From Candidatus Homeothermus arabinoxylanisolvens (GTDB lineage: Bacteria > Bacteroidota > Bacteroidia > Bacteroidales > Muribaculaceae), in assembly GCA_001689405.1 (NCBI GenBank), contig LUJO01000018.1, positions 98,408 to 162,407 of the forward strand: 64,000 bases of DNA, read 5' to 3'. Both the position numbers and the translations under genes were made by a program. Every line of letters starts with the position of its first letter. The stretch's first letter is position 1. The notes under the pieces are model-generated. The model saw nothing but the letters and a program-made list of their open reading frames with translations. It was not told where the DNA came from and did not search any database. Of this stretch, positions 25,508-34,421 are shown piece by piece.

Positions 25508-26256
25508 TAAAAGAGTACATAAAACACTATACCCTAACCGCTCCGGAGTGCAACCCGCAGGCCATCATGCCGCTCACACTGCTTGCCGGACGCGTAATCG
25601 AGACCGCGACCTATCACGCCAACGACCTCGGCATAGGATATGCGCGTCTGCTCGCCGACGGCAAAGCGTGGGTGCTCTCGCGCCTGTCTGTCGAGATGCG
25701 GCGCTGGCCCTCGGTAAGCGAAGAGTACACACTGCGCACATGGATCGAAGGCTTCAACCGCCACTTCTCGGAGCGCAACTTCGAGATTACCGGCGCCGGC
25801 GGCGAAGTGCTCGGCTACGCACGGTCAATATGGATGGCTATCGACATAAAAGAGCGTCAAGGAGGCGACCTGTCAATGCTCGACGCACTGCGCGACACCG
25901 TGTGCGACCGCCCGTGCCCCATGGAGAAGATAAGACGCTTCTCGCCCGTGGGCGACACAGCCGGCTACGAAAGCCGCTACCGCTTCAGATACTGCGACTG
26001 CGACTTCAACCGGCATGTCAACACACTGCGGTATATCGAGCTGATACAGAACCGCTGGGACATGGACTTCTATGACAGCCACCGCGTGAGCCGGTTCGAC
26101 ATAGCGTTCATGCACGAAGCGAAGTGCGCGCAGGAGGCCGTGCTGCTGGTCCGCGATGACGGCGACGGCAGCTACAGCGCCGAGATAACTATCGACAGCG
26201 AAGCGGTGAGCCGCGCACGCATAGCATTTACCGATTATGAATATAAACAACTATAA
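25495..26256 (+). CDS. Acyl-ACP thioesterase inside the ilv operon
   Basis: A 253-residue cytoplasmic double-hotdog thioesterase. The first hotdog (residues ~1-130) includes LLAGRVIETATYHANDLGIGY and GKAWVLSRLSVEMRRWP; the second carries the catalytic segment DCDFNRHVNTLRYIEL, in which the Asn and His of N-x-HVN are conserved as in plant FatA/FatB. The enzyme should release a fatty acid from acyl carrier protein. Its coding region overlaps ilvN by 13 nt and ilvC follows 18 nt later, so it is co-regulated with branched-chain amino acids; a role with branched acyl chains is an inference. Confidence 0.9.
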   Translation: MSGLIKEYIKHYTLTAPECNPQAIMPLTLLAGRVIETATYHANDLGIGYARLLADGKAWVLSRLSVEMRRWPSVSEEYTLRTWIEGFNRHFSERNFEITGAGGEVLGYARSIWMAIDIKERQGGDLSMLDALRDTVCDRPCPMEKIRRFSPVGDTAGYESRYRFRYCDCDFNRHVNTLRYIELIQNRWDMDFYDSHRVSRFDIAFMHEAKCAQEAVLLVRDDGDGSYSAEITIDSEAVSRARIAFTDYEYKQL

Positions 26257-26274
26257 CATCTAACATTTAATTTT

Positions 26275-27318
26275 ATGGCAAAAATGAATTTTGGCGGAGT
26301 TGAAGAGAACGTCATCATCCGCGAAGAGTTTCCTTTGGAAAAGGCAAGAGAGGTACTTAAAGACGAGACAATAGCAGTGATCGGCTACGGCGTTCAAGGC
26401 CCGGGCCAGAGCATGAACCTGCGCGACAACGGCTTCAATGTCATAGTGGGCCAGCGCCCCGGCAAGACCTTCGAAAAGGCGGTGGCCGACGGCTGGGTGC
26501 CCGGCGAGACCCTGTTCGGCATCGAAGAGGCCTGCAAGCGCGGCACAATCATCATGTGTCTGCTTTCTGACGCCGCCGTAATGTCGGTATGGCCTACAAT
26601 CAAGCAGTACCTCACTCCCGGCAAGGCACTCTACTTCTCTCACGGCTTTGCCATCACTTGGAGCGACCGCACAGGCGTCGTGCCCCCCAAAGATGTCGAC
26701 GTGATACTTGTAGCGCCCAAGGGCTCCGGTACCTCGCTGCGCACCATGTTCCTCGAAGGCCGCGGTCTGAACTCATCCTACGCCGTAGAGCAGGACTACA
26801 CCGGCCGTGCGCTTGAGCGCACCATAGCACTCGGTATAGGCATCGGCTCAGGCTACCTGTTCGAGACCACATTCAAGCGTGAGGCCACTTCCGACCTTAC
26901 AGGAGAGCGCGGCTCACTGATGGGCGCCATTCAGGGTCTTCTCCTTGCCCAGTACGAAGTGCTCCGCGAAAACGGCCACACCCCCTCCGAGGCGTTCAAC
27001 GAGACGGTAGAAGAGCTTACTCAGTCGCTTATGCCGCTTTTCGCCAAAAACGGCATGGACTGGATGTATGCCAACTGCTCTACCACCGCACAGCGCGGCG
27101 CCCTCGACTGGATGGGCCCGTTCCACGATGCCATCAAGCCCGTGGTACAAAAGCTTTACGAGAGTGTCAAGTGCGGCAATGAGGCCCAGATATCGATCGA
27201 CAGCAACTCCAAGCCCGATTATCGCGAGAAACTCGAAGAGGAACTCAAAGCCCTCCGCGAAAGCGAAATGTGGCAGACTGCCGTAACCGTACGCAAACTC
27301 CGTCCCGAAAACAACTGA
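26275..27318 (+). CDS. ilvC: Ketol-acid reductoisomerase
   Basis: A 347-residue class I enzyme converting acetolactate to dihydroxy-isovalerate with NADPH. The dinucleotide site is IAVIGYGVQGPGQSMNLRDNG, with VIVGQRPGKTF for the phosphate; the metal-binding region is in FKREATSDLTGERGSLMGAIQG. It is the last gene of the ilv operon and is followed by a strong terminator. Confidence 0.97.
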   Translation: MAKMNFGGVEENVIIREEFPLEKAREVLKDETIAVIGYGVQGPGQSMNLRDNGFNVIVGQRPGKTFEKAVADGWVPGETLFGIEEACKRGTIIMCLLSDAAVMSVWPTIKQYLTPGKALYFSHGFAITWSDRTGVVPPKDVDVILVAPKGSGTSLRTMFLEGRGLNSSYAVEQDYTGRALERTIALGIGIGSGYLFETTFKREATSDLTGERGSLMGAIQGLLLAQYEVLRENGHTPSEAFNETVEELTQSLMPLFAKNGMDWMYANCSTTAQRGALDWMGPFHDAIKPVVQKLYESVKCGNEAQISIDSNSKPDYREKLEEELKALRESEMWQTAVTVRKLRPENN

Positions 27319-27340
27319 TAACCACATCCATTACAGACAG

Positions 27341-27388
27341 GAGAGGCCGCGCCATAACTAACGTTTACGGCGCGGCCTCTCTTTTTTT
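27341..27388 (+). terminator. Terminator of the ilv operon
   Basis: Perfect 13-bp arms GAGAGGCCGCGCC / GGCGCGGCCTCTC (27341-27353, 27369-27381) with a 15-nt loop and seven T residues immediately after. Confidence 0.95.
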
Positions 27389-27491
27389 GTTTTAAAGCCG
27401 GTTATAGCAAAAGCATACTACAGATTCACCGGAAAATAATTACTTGGATGTGTGATTAGCCCGACAAGCCGACCGCATTTTGCAAAAAATA

Positions 27492-27505
27492 TGCATAAAA
27501 ATTCA
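27492..27505 (+). promoter_or_regulatory. Predicted ARG box (ArgR operator)
   Basis: TGCATAAAAATTCA matches 13 of 14 positions of the classical ARG box core TGAATWWWWATTCA. It lies 31 nt upstream of the argR -7 box, just above the expected -33 region, so bound ArgR could block or modulate polymerase. Autoregulation of the whole argR-argG-argC-argD unit is inferred. Confidence 0.65.
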
Positions 27506-27536
27506 CAAATCTCTCGGTTTTATTATTTTTTGTTAG

Positions 27537-27544
27537 TAAATTTG
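27537..27544 (+). promoter_or_regulatory. -7 box for the argR operon
   Basis: TAAATTTG matches TAnnTTTG, 28 nt before the argR start codon. The -33 region has no clear TTTG, which would fit a regulated promoter. Confidence 0.65.
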
Positions 27545-27572
27545 CCACCTCAAAAATAATTCGGCACAGAAT

Positions 27573-28109
27573 ATGAGCAAACGTCAGACACGATTACTGG
27601 CAATACTGGAGATACTCACCAACAACTGCATCGGAAGTCAGGATGAACTTTCGAGGCTGCTTGCCGCACGCGGTTTTCTGGTGACACAGGCCACCCTGTC
27701 GCGTGACCTCAAGCGACTGCGCACCACCAAGGTACCGGCCGACTACGGCGGTTACCGCTACATAGTGCCCAATCCGGGTGACATACCCGAGGACGAAGTG
27801 TACGAGTCCATACCCTCCACGGCACAGTCAGGTACCCACGATGCCGTGCAGTCGGTGGCGTTTTCAGGCACGCTCATGGTGTTCAGGACCCTCGAAGGCT
27901 ATGCCAGCGGACTTGCCTATGACCTTGACCGCCTTGACACCCCGTACATACTCGGCACAATAGCCGGAGCCGACACTGTCATACTCGTGGTGCCCGAGCA
28001 TGTAAGCCGAGCCGAGATACTCGATTATTTCAACGACTTTCTCCCCGAGAGAGTACTGTACAACGCACGCAATGAATATTGCCGCGATACGATAACACCG
28101 ATAAAATAA
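27573..28109 (+). CDS. argR: Arginine repressor
   Basis: A 178-residue regulator. The N-terminal winged helix (residues ~1-70) contains the recognition segment QATLSRDLKRLRTTK; the C-terminal oligomerisation and arginine-binding domain includes LDTPYILGTIAGADTVILVV, close to the canonical GTIAGDDT. It heads an arginine/proline operon and has a likely ARG box upstream. Confidence 0.93.
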   Translation: MSKRQTRLLAILEILTNNCIGSQDELSRLLAARGFLVTQATLSRDLKRLRTTKVPADYGGYRYIVPNPGDIPEDEVYESIPSTAQSGTHDAVQSVAFSGTLMVFRTLEGYASGLAYDLDRLDTPYILGTIAGADTVILVVPEHVSRAEILDYFNDFLPERVLYNARNEYCRDTITPIK

Positions 28110-28140
28110 ACAAATCATTTAAGCATTATACATAATAAAG

Positions 28141-28704
28141 ATGGTAGATCCTTCAAAAATTGAAGTTGTCGTCGCTTCCGACGAGCATGTCAAGTATGTT
28201 GACGAAATACTTGACACGATCAACCGCGCCGCCAAGGTACGCGGCACCGGCATTGCCAAGCGCTCCCCGGAGTATGTCAAGCAGAAAATGCTTGAACACA
28301 AAGCGGTGGTGGCCCTGTGTGACGGCAAATTTGCCGGGTTCAGCTATATAGAAAGCTGGAGTAACAAAGAGTTTGTGGCAAACTCGGGACTTATCGTTGC
28401 CGACAAGTTTCGCGGCATAGGCCTCGCCACCCGTATAAAACAACGCATATTCCAACTGTCGCGCGAGATGTTTCCACAGGCAAAGATATTCTCACTGACT
28501 ACAGGCGCCGCCGTCATGAAGATGAACCATGACCTCGGATACCGGCCCGTGACATTTGACCAGCTCACCACCGACGCCGCCTTCTGGCGAGGATGCGAGA
28601 GCTGCGTGAACTTCGACATACTGCAGCGCAACGGCGGCCACAAGTGCCTGTGCACGGGTCTGCTCTACGACCCCTCGGAAGAGCATCACCAACACGAAAA
28701 TTAA
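28141..28704 (+). CDS. GNAT acetyltransferase, probable N-acylglutamate synthase
   Basis: A 187-residue GNAT-fold protein. The acyl-CoA binding region is GLIVADKFRGIGLATRIKQ (motif A, R/Q-x-x-G-x-G/A variant), followed by IFSLTTGAAVMKMNHDLGYRPVTF. A Cys-rich C-terminal tail (WRGCESCVNFDILQRNGGHKCLC) is unusual for GNATs. It lies between argR and argG with gaps of 31 and 36 nt. No argA or argJ is present here, and Bacteroidetes make arginine through acylated (in Bacteroides, succinylated) intermediates, so it is the best candidate for the first acylation of glutamate. This role is inferred from context. Confidence 0.75.
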   Translation: MVDPSKIEVVVASDEHVKYVDEILDTINRAAKVRGTGIAKRSPEYVKQKMLEHKAVVALCDGKFAGFSYIESWSNKEFVANSGLIVADKFRGIGLATRIKQRIFQLSREMFPQAKIFSLTTGAAVMKMNHDLGYRPVTFDQLTTDAAFWRGCESCVNFDILQRNGGHKCLCTGLLYDPSEEHHQHEN

Positions 28705-28740
28705 TCATTTAACTCATATTTATTCTCACCTCACAAATCA

Positions 28741-29967
28741 ATGACTGACATGGAAGATAAGAAAAAAGTAGTCCTCGCCTTCAGTGGAGGCCTCGATACA
28801 TCATTTGCAGTAAAATATCTCTCTGAAGACTGTGGCTATGAAGTGTACACGGCTATAGCCAACACCGGCGGCTTCTCGCCTGCCGAGCTTAAAGCTATCG
28901 AGAAACGCGCCCTCGACCTCGGCGCCAAAGGCCACGCCACACTCGACATAACACAGGAGTATTACGACAAGAGCATCAAATACATGATATTCGGCAATGT
29001 GCTGCGCAACGGCACCTACCCCATCTCGGTAAGCTCGGAGCGTATATTTCAGGCCATAGCCATCATCAACTACGCCAAGTCCATAGGAGCCAAATACGTG
29101 GCCCACGGAAGCACCAGCGCCGGCAACGATCAGGTGCGCTTCGACCTCACATTCCAGATACTCGCTCCGGAAATCGAGATCATCACCCCCACCCGCGACA
29201 TGAACCTCACCCGCGAGTATGAGATAGAGTATCTGAAGAAACACGGCTACGTGGCCGACTTCAAGAAGCTCGAATACTCAATCAACAAAGGACTGTGGGG
29301 CACCTCGGTAGGAGGCAAAGAGACTCTTCACAGCAACGAGACGCTGCCCGAGGAGGCCTACCCGACCCAGATGACCGCCACCGCCGACAGCCGCCTTACA
29401 ATCGACTTCAAAGAGGGCGAGATAGCCGCAGTAAACGGCGAGCTGTTCTCTGACAAGGTCAAGGCCATACAGAAGATAGAAGAGCTCGTGGCTCCCTATG
29501 CCGTAGGACGCGACATGCACATCGGCGACACCATAATAGGCATAAAAGGCCGCGTAGGCTTCGAAGCCGGAGCGCCTATGGTCATCCTCGCAGCCCACAA
29601 GATGCTTGAGAAACATACGCTGACCAAGTGGCAGCAGTACTGGAAAGACCAGCTCGGCACTTGGTACGGCATGTTCCTGCATGAGGCTCAGTATCTTGAG
29701 CCGGTAATGCGCGATATCGAGAAATTCCTTGAGTCATCGCAGCGCAACGTCACCGGACGCGTGCTGATCGACCTGAAGCCCTATCGTTTCATCACCGTAG
29801 GCGTGGAGAGCGACTTCGACCTTATGAAGACCTCGTTCGGCGAATACGGCGAGATAAGCAAGGGATGGACTGCCGACGACGTCAAAGGCTTCACCAAAAT
29901 ACTCGGTAACCAGATGAAGATATACTATTCCGTACAGGAGCGTAACAACAAATCGGACGAGGTATGA
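28741..29967 (+). CDS. argG: Argininosuccinate synthase
   Basis: About 400 residues. Joins citrulline and aspartate using ATP. The PP-loop ATP site is VVLAFSGGLDTSFAVKYL; YVAHGSTSAGNDQVRF and the later IGIKGRVGFEAGAPMVIL are family motifs. The start could be 28741 or the ATG three codons later (28750, MEDKKKVV). The stop overlaps the argC start in ATGA. Confidence 0.95.
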   Translation: MTDMEDKKKVVLAFSGGLDTSFAVKYLSEDCGYEVYTAIANTGGFSPAELKAIEKRALDLGAKGHATLDITQEYYDKSIKYMIFGNVLRNGTYPISVSSERIFQAIAIINYAKSIGAKYVAHGSTSAGNDQVRFDLTFQILAPEIEIITPTRDMNLTREYEIEYLKKHGYVADFKKLEYSINKGLWGTSVGGKETLHSNETLPEEAYPTQMTATADSRLTIDFKEGEIAAVNGELFSDKVKAIQKIEELVAPYAVGRDMHIGDTIIGIKGRVGFEAGAPMVILAAHKMLEKHTLTKWQQYWKDQLGTWYGMFLHEAQYLEPVMRDIEKFLESSQRNVTGRVLIDLKPYRFITVGVESDFDLMKTSFGEYGEISKGWTADDVKGFTKILGNQMKIYYSVQERNNKSDEV

Positions 29968-30935
29968 TAAAGATAGGTATCATAGGCGGCGCGGGATATA
30001 CCGCCGGCGAACTGTTGCGACTGCTTGTCAACCACCCCGACGCGGAGATAAAATGGATACACAGCTCCAGCAATGCCGGCAATCCGGTAAGCAGCGTGCA
30101 CCAAGGCCTTATCGGCGAGATCGACATGAAGTTCACCGACACTCCGGCTCTTGACGAGATAGACCTGCTGTTCTGCTGCACGCCTCACGGCGACACCCGC
30201 AAGTTCATGGACAGCCACGACATACCCGAAGGCCTCAAGATCATAGACCTGTCGACCGACTACCGCATCGAGGACGGCACACACGACTTCGTATACGGAC
30301 TGCCCGAGCTCAACCGCAAGCGCATAGTGCGCGGCGCCACCCACGTGGCCAACCCCGGGTGCTTCGCCACCGCCATACAGCTCGCTCTGCTGCCTCTTGC
30401 CAAAAACCTGCTTCTCAACAGCGACATACACGTCACCGCCATAACCGGCTCCACCGGTGCGGGTGTAAAACCGTCGGCCACAAGCCACTTCTCATGGCGC
30501 AACAACAACGTGTCGATATACAAGCCGTTCAAGCATCAGCATCTGGCCGAGATACGCCAGTCGCTGTCAAGCCTGCAGTCGAGCTTCAAGGCCGACATAA
30601 ACTTCATACCCGTGCGCGGATGCTTCGCCCGCGGCATAATGGCCATCATATATCTTGACTGCCCGGTCGACATAGAGCAGCTCAAAGCTCTGTATGAAGA
30701 CTATTATTCCGACCATAACTTTACGTTTGTCACCGACAAGGCTCCCGACCTGAAAGACGTGGTCAACACCAACAAGTGCATACTGCACCTTGAAAAGGTT
30801 GACGGCAAGCTGCTCATAACATCGGTTATCGACAACCTTGTCAAAGGTGCGTCGGGACAGGCCGTACATAACATGAATCTGCTCTTCGGACTGCATGAGC
30901 GCGTAGGCCTGCAGCTGAAGCCGTCGGCATTTTAA
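29964..30935 (+). CDS. argC: N-acyl-gamma-glutamyl-phosphate reductase
   Basis: A 323-residue NADPH enzyme making N-acylglutamate semialdehyde. The Rossmann start is IGIIGGAGYTAGELLRLL; the catalytic Cys is C133 in HVANPGCFATA; the ending VHNMNLLFGL is typical. Four-base overlap with argG indicates translational coupling. Confidence 0.95.
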   Translation: MIKIGIIGGAGYTAGELLRLLVNHPDAEIKWIHSSSNAGNPVSSVHQGLIGEIDMKFTDTPALDEIDLLFCCTPHGDTRKFMDSHDIPEGLKIIDLSTDYRIEDGTHDFVYGLPELNRKRIVRGATHVANPGCFATAIQLALLPLAKNLLLNSDIHVTAITGSTGAGVKPSATSHFSWRNNNVSIYKPFKHQHLAEIRQSLSSLQSSFKADINFIPVRGCFARGIMAIIYLDCPVDIEQLKALYEDYYSDHNFTFVTDKAPDLKDVVNTNKCILHLEKVDGKLLITSVIDNLVKGASGQAVHNMNLLFGLHERVGLQLKPSAF

Positions 30936-30956
30936 ACGTTTAAACACTGTTTTGAC

Positions 30957-32090
30957 ATGAAATTATTTGACGTATATCCGCTTTTTGACATAGAGATCGT
31001 ATCGGGCAAAGGCTGCCATGTATACGACAACAAAGGCACCGAATATCTCGACCTCTACGGAGGCCATGCCGTAATATCCGTCGGGCACTCCCACCCCGTG
31101 GTGGTAAAGGCCATCGACGAGCAGGCCTCGCGGCTCATGTTCTACTCCAACTCGGTCATAAATCCGCTGCAACAGCGTCTTGCCGAGAAGCTCGGCAAAG
31201 TATCGGGCTATGACGACTATCAGCTGTTTCTGGTAAATTCCGGCGCCGAGGCCAATGAGAACGCGCTTAAGCTGGCGTCGTTCCACACCGGCAAGTCACG
31301 CGTCATCGCATTCGGCAAGTCGTTTCACGGACGCACGTCGGCGGCTGTCGAGGTCACCGACAATCCGAAGATTGTGTCGCCCATCAACGACAACGGCCAC
31401 GTGACCTTCCTGTCGATAGGCGATATCGACGCGGTGGCCCACGAGCTGTCGAAAGGCGATGTATGTGCGGTCATAATAGAAGGCATTCAGGGTGTAGGCG
31501 GCATACGCATACCCTCCGACGACTTCCTGAGGCTGCTGCGCGAGGAGTGCGACCGCTACGGAGTAGTGCTGATTCTCGACGAGATACAGTCGGGCTACGG
31601 ACGCACCGGGCGCTTCTTTGCCCACCAGTACTCCGGCATACGCCCCGACATCATCACCGTAGCCAAAGGCATAGCCAACGGCTTCCCCATGGGCGGAGTG
31701 CTCATAAGCCCCGACTTCACTCCGAGTTACGGACAGCTCGGCACCACCTTCGGCGGCAATCACCTCGCCTGCGCCACCGCCATAGCCGTGCTTGACGTGT
31801 TTGAAAACGAAGGGCTTGTCGACAATGCCGCCCTCACAGGCTCTTACCTGCTGTCGCAGCTGCAAGGTCTGCCCGGCATAAAGGAGGTAAGGGGACGAGG
31901 CCTCATGATAGGCATAGAGATGGAATACCCGGCCAAGGATCTGCGCCGGCGTCTCATCGAAGAGGAGCATGTGTTCACAGGCGCCGCCGGCACCAATATA
32001 ATAAGACTGCTTCCGCCGCTCTGCCTGACAATGGCCGAAGCGCAGGAATTCATAACACGCTTCACCCGGTTACTGAACGAAAAGGCCTGA
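30957..32090 (+). CDS. argD: N-acylornithine aminotransferase
   Basis: A 377-residue class III aminotransferase. The PLP lysine is K237 in TVAKGIANGFPMGG; LILDEIQSGYGRTGRFF gives the cofactor Asp, and TTFGGNHLACA is conserved. In this phylum the substrate may be N-succinylornithine rather than N-acetylornithine; the sequence alone does not decide. It follows argC by 21 nt. Confidence 0.93.
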   Translation: MKLFDVYPLFDIEIVSGKGCHVYDNKGTEYLDLYGGHAVISVGHSHPVVVKAIDEQASRLMFYSNSVINPLQQRLAEKLGKVSGYDDYQLFLVNSGAEANENALKLASFHTGKSRVIAFGKSFHGRTSAAVEVTDNPKIVSPINDNGHVTFLSIGDIDAVAHELSKGDVCAVIIEGIQGVGGIRIPSDDFLRLLREECDRYGVVLILDEIQSGYGRTGRFFAHQYSGIRPDIITVAKGIANGFPMGGVLISPDFTPSYGQLGTTFGGNHLACATAIAVLDVFENEGLVDNAALTGSYLLSQLQGLPGIKEVRGRGLMIGIEMEYPAKDLRRRLIEEEHVFTGAAGTNIIRLLPPLCLTMAEAQEFITRFTRLLNEKA

Positions 32091-32096
32091 TATGAT

Positions 32097-32888
32097 ATGA
32101 AGATTGCAATAATAGGAGGCGGCAACATGGGGGGCGCCATAGTGCGCGGACTCGCCGCATCGTCTGACATCATGCCTTCCGACATAGCTGTTTCAAGCCC
32201 GCGGCAGGCTACAGTCGATGCTCTGGCGTCAGAGTGTCCGGGCATATCGACGTTCACCGACAACAAAGCGGCTATAAAAGACGCGGAGGTCATAATACTT
32301 GCCGTAAAGCCGTGGGTGCTTCCGTCGGTAATCGACGAGATAGCCCCATACGTGGCTTTCCGCAGCCAGTGCATCGTGTCATTGGCCGCAGGCATATCGC
32401 TTGATGACATGTCGGATATGTTGCGGCGCTACTCGACCGACCGCTCCCTCTTCCGCGTCATACCCAACACCGCCATGTCGGTGGGCGAAAGCATGACATT
32501 CGTGTGCCACAACGAGGCCGGAGCCGGCTGCGTAGAGAAAGTGGTCAGCATATTTGACCGGCTCGGCACTACGGCCGTCATCGAAGAGCGGCTTATGGGC
32601 GCGGCTACGGCACTGTGTTCGTGCGGCATAGCCTACGCGATGCGATACGTAAGGGCCGCCACCGAAGGGGCCGTTGAGCTTGGCCTGTACCCAGGCAAGG
32701 CCCGCGATTACATCCTTGCCACGCTCAAAGGAGCGGTAGCTTTGCTTGAAGCGACCGGCAATAATCCGGAGACGGAGATTGACAAAGTCACCACCCCCGG
32801 AGGCATAACGATAAAAGGGCTTAACGCCATGGAGGCCCACGGCTTTACGACATCCGTCATCGAGGGGCTTAAAGCCTCATGCCGATAG
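32097..32888 (+). CDS. proC: Pyrroline-5-carboxylate reductase
   Basis: A 263-residue NAD(P)H enzyme, last step of proline synthesis. The N-terminal Rossmann motif is IAIIGGGNMGGAIVRGL; the C-terminal dimer domain ends with KVTTPGGITIKGLNAME, the proC signature. It begins 6 nt after argD, linking proline to arginine genes that share glutamate-derived precursors. Confidence 0.95.
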   Translation: MKIAIIGGGNMGGAIVRGLAASSDIMPSDIAVSSPRQATVDALASECPGISTFTDNKAAIKDAEVIILAVKPWVLPSVIDEIAPYVAFRSQCIVSLAAGISLDDMSDMLRRYSTDRSLFRVIPNTAMSVGESMTFVCHNEAGAGCVEKVVSIFDRLGTTAVIEERLMGAATALCSCGIAYAMRYVRAATEGAVELGLYPGKARDYILATLKGAVALLEATGNNPETEIDKVTTPGGITIKGLNAMEAHGFTTSVIEGLKASCR

Positions 32889-32937
32889 CCCTCCGAAGCA
32901 ACGGGTGCTTAACAACAACTGCTAAATACAGAAAACC

Positions 32938-33282
32938 ATGTCGGTAAACAAAGTTATTTTGATAGGAAACGTAGGGCAGGACCCGGAGATAAGATACAAC
33001 GAAGGTTCGCGTCCGGTTGCCTCGTTCTCGCTTGCCACGACCGAACGTGCCTACACAAATGCTGCAGGCACGCCGATTCCGGAGCGCACCGAGTGGCATC
33101 GTATAGTCATGTGGGACAGAGCGGCGGAGACTGCCGAAAAATACATACGTAAAGGCACCAAACTATATATCGAGGGACGTCTGCGCACCCGCACGTGGGA
33201 GGACCGCAACACCATCAAGCGCACCGTCACAGAGATATACGTCGACAATTTTGATATACTTTCACGCCCCGCACAACAATGA
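32938..33282 (+). CDS. ssb: Single-stranded DNA-binding protein, short form
   Basis: A 114-residue OB-fold protein: SVNKVILIGNVGQDPEIRY, ASFSLATTERAY, TEWHRIVMWDRAAETAEKYIRKG and LYIEGRLRTRTWED are classic SSB. It stops at SRPAQQ, right after the OB fold, and lacks the acidic C-terminal tip (DDDIPF-like) that recruits replication and repair partners. It may be a second, specialised SSB. Its last four bases overlap the lpxB start. Confidence 0.9.
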   Translation: MSVNKVILIGNVGQDPEIRYNEGSRPVASFSLATTERAYTNAAGTPIPERTEWHRIVMWDRAAETAEKYIRKGTKLYIEGRLRTRTWEDRNTIKRTVTEIYVDNFDILSRPAQQ

Positions 33283-34412
33283 AGTACTTTATATCGGCCG
33301 GAGAACCCTCGGGCGACCTGCACGCATCGCAGCTCATACGTGAGCTTAAAAAAGTTGACGGCAAAGCCGAATTCGCCTTTCTCGGAGGTGACCTCATGAG
33401 CAGTGAAGCACGATGCGAACCGGTCATCCACTACCGCGACATGGCTTTCATGGGCTTCAGCGAAGTGTTGCGGCACCTGCCGGAAGTACTGTCCAACCTG
33501 AAGCGGGCCAAAGCCGCATTGAAGGCATCGCGCCCCGATGCGCTCGTGCTTGTCGACTATCCGAGTTTCAACCTCAAACTGGCCGAATACGCCGTATCGC
33601 TCGGCATACCGGTGTATTACTACATCTCGCCTAAGGTGTGGGCTTGGAAAGAGCACCGCGTGAAAGCCATAAAGCGATATGTCAGGAAGGTATTCTGCAT
33701 ATTTCCGTTCGAGGTGGCGTTTTACCGCGACCGCCACGACTACGCCGTAGACTATGTCGGCAATCCGTCAAAAGAGGAGGTGGAGCTTAAACTCCGGTCG
33801 ATAGCATCGCGCGAAGAGTTTCTGAAGCGCCACAACCTGCCTGACAGACCTATAATAGCCATAGTGCCCGGCAGCCGGCGCAGCGAGATCAAAAACAATC
33901 TTATGATCATGGAGACGGCGGCAGCACGTTTCCCCGACTACCAGCCGGTCATAGCCGCAGCCCCGGGTATCGACCTGAAGTATTACGGTTACTACATAAC
34001 CCCCGGCACTCCCATAGTGCGCGATGCCACATTTGAGCTGATGCACTTTGCCGAAGCCGCCCTTGTCACATCGGGCACCGCCACACTTGAATGCGCGCTT
34101 CTCGACACTCCGCAGGTAGTATGCTACCGCGCCAACGGTGTCAAACTCTCCTACAAAATCATGGAGAAAATACTGAAAGTGCCGTTTGTATCGCTACCCA
34201 ACCTCATAGCCGACAAAGCCATAGTGCCCGAAATGCTCGTACATCTGTGCACACCCGATGCCGTGGCCCGCGAACTCGGCAACATACTGCCCGGACGCCC
34301 CGGACACGACAATCAGCTCGAAGGCTACCGACTCATGCGCGCCATACTCGGCGACACACTCGCCGCTCCCACGACAGCGCGCCTGCTGTACAGCGACCTT
34401 ACCGACAAATAA
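33279..34412 (+). CDS. lpxB: Lipid-A-disaccharide synthase
   Basis: A 377-residue GT19 enzyme that joins UDP-diacylglucosamine and lipid X on the inner membrane face. Motifs: ISAGEPSGDLHAS at the start, DYPSFNLKLA, YYISPKVWAWKEHR, IVPGSRRSEIKNNL and SGTATLECAL. Length is normal. Translation is coupled to ssb by a 4-base overlap, and the DUF4062 gene follows after 9 nt. Confidence 0.95.
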   Translation: MKYFISAGEPSGDLHASQLIRELKKVDGKAEFAFLGGDLMSSEARCEPVIHYRDMAFMGFSEVLRHLPEVLSNLKRAKAALKASRPDALVLVDYPSFNLKLAEYAVSLGIPVYYYISPKVWAWKEHRVKAIKRYVRKVFCIFPFEVAFYRDRHDYAVDYVGNPSKEEVELKLRSIASREEFLKRHNLPDRPIIAIVPGSRRSEIKNNLMIMETAAARFPDYQPVIAAAPGIDLKYYGYYITPGTPIVRDATFELMHFAEAALVTSGTATLECALLDTPQVVCYRANGVKLSYKIMEKILKVPFVSLPNLIADKAIVPEMLVHLCTPDAVARELGNILPGRPGHDNQLEGYRLMRAILGDTLAAPTTARLLYSDLTDK

Positions 34413-34421
34413 CATATACCG

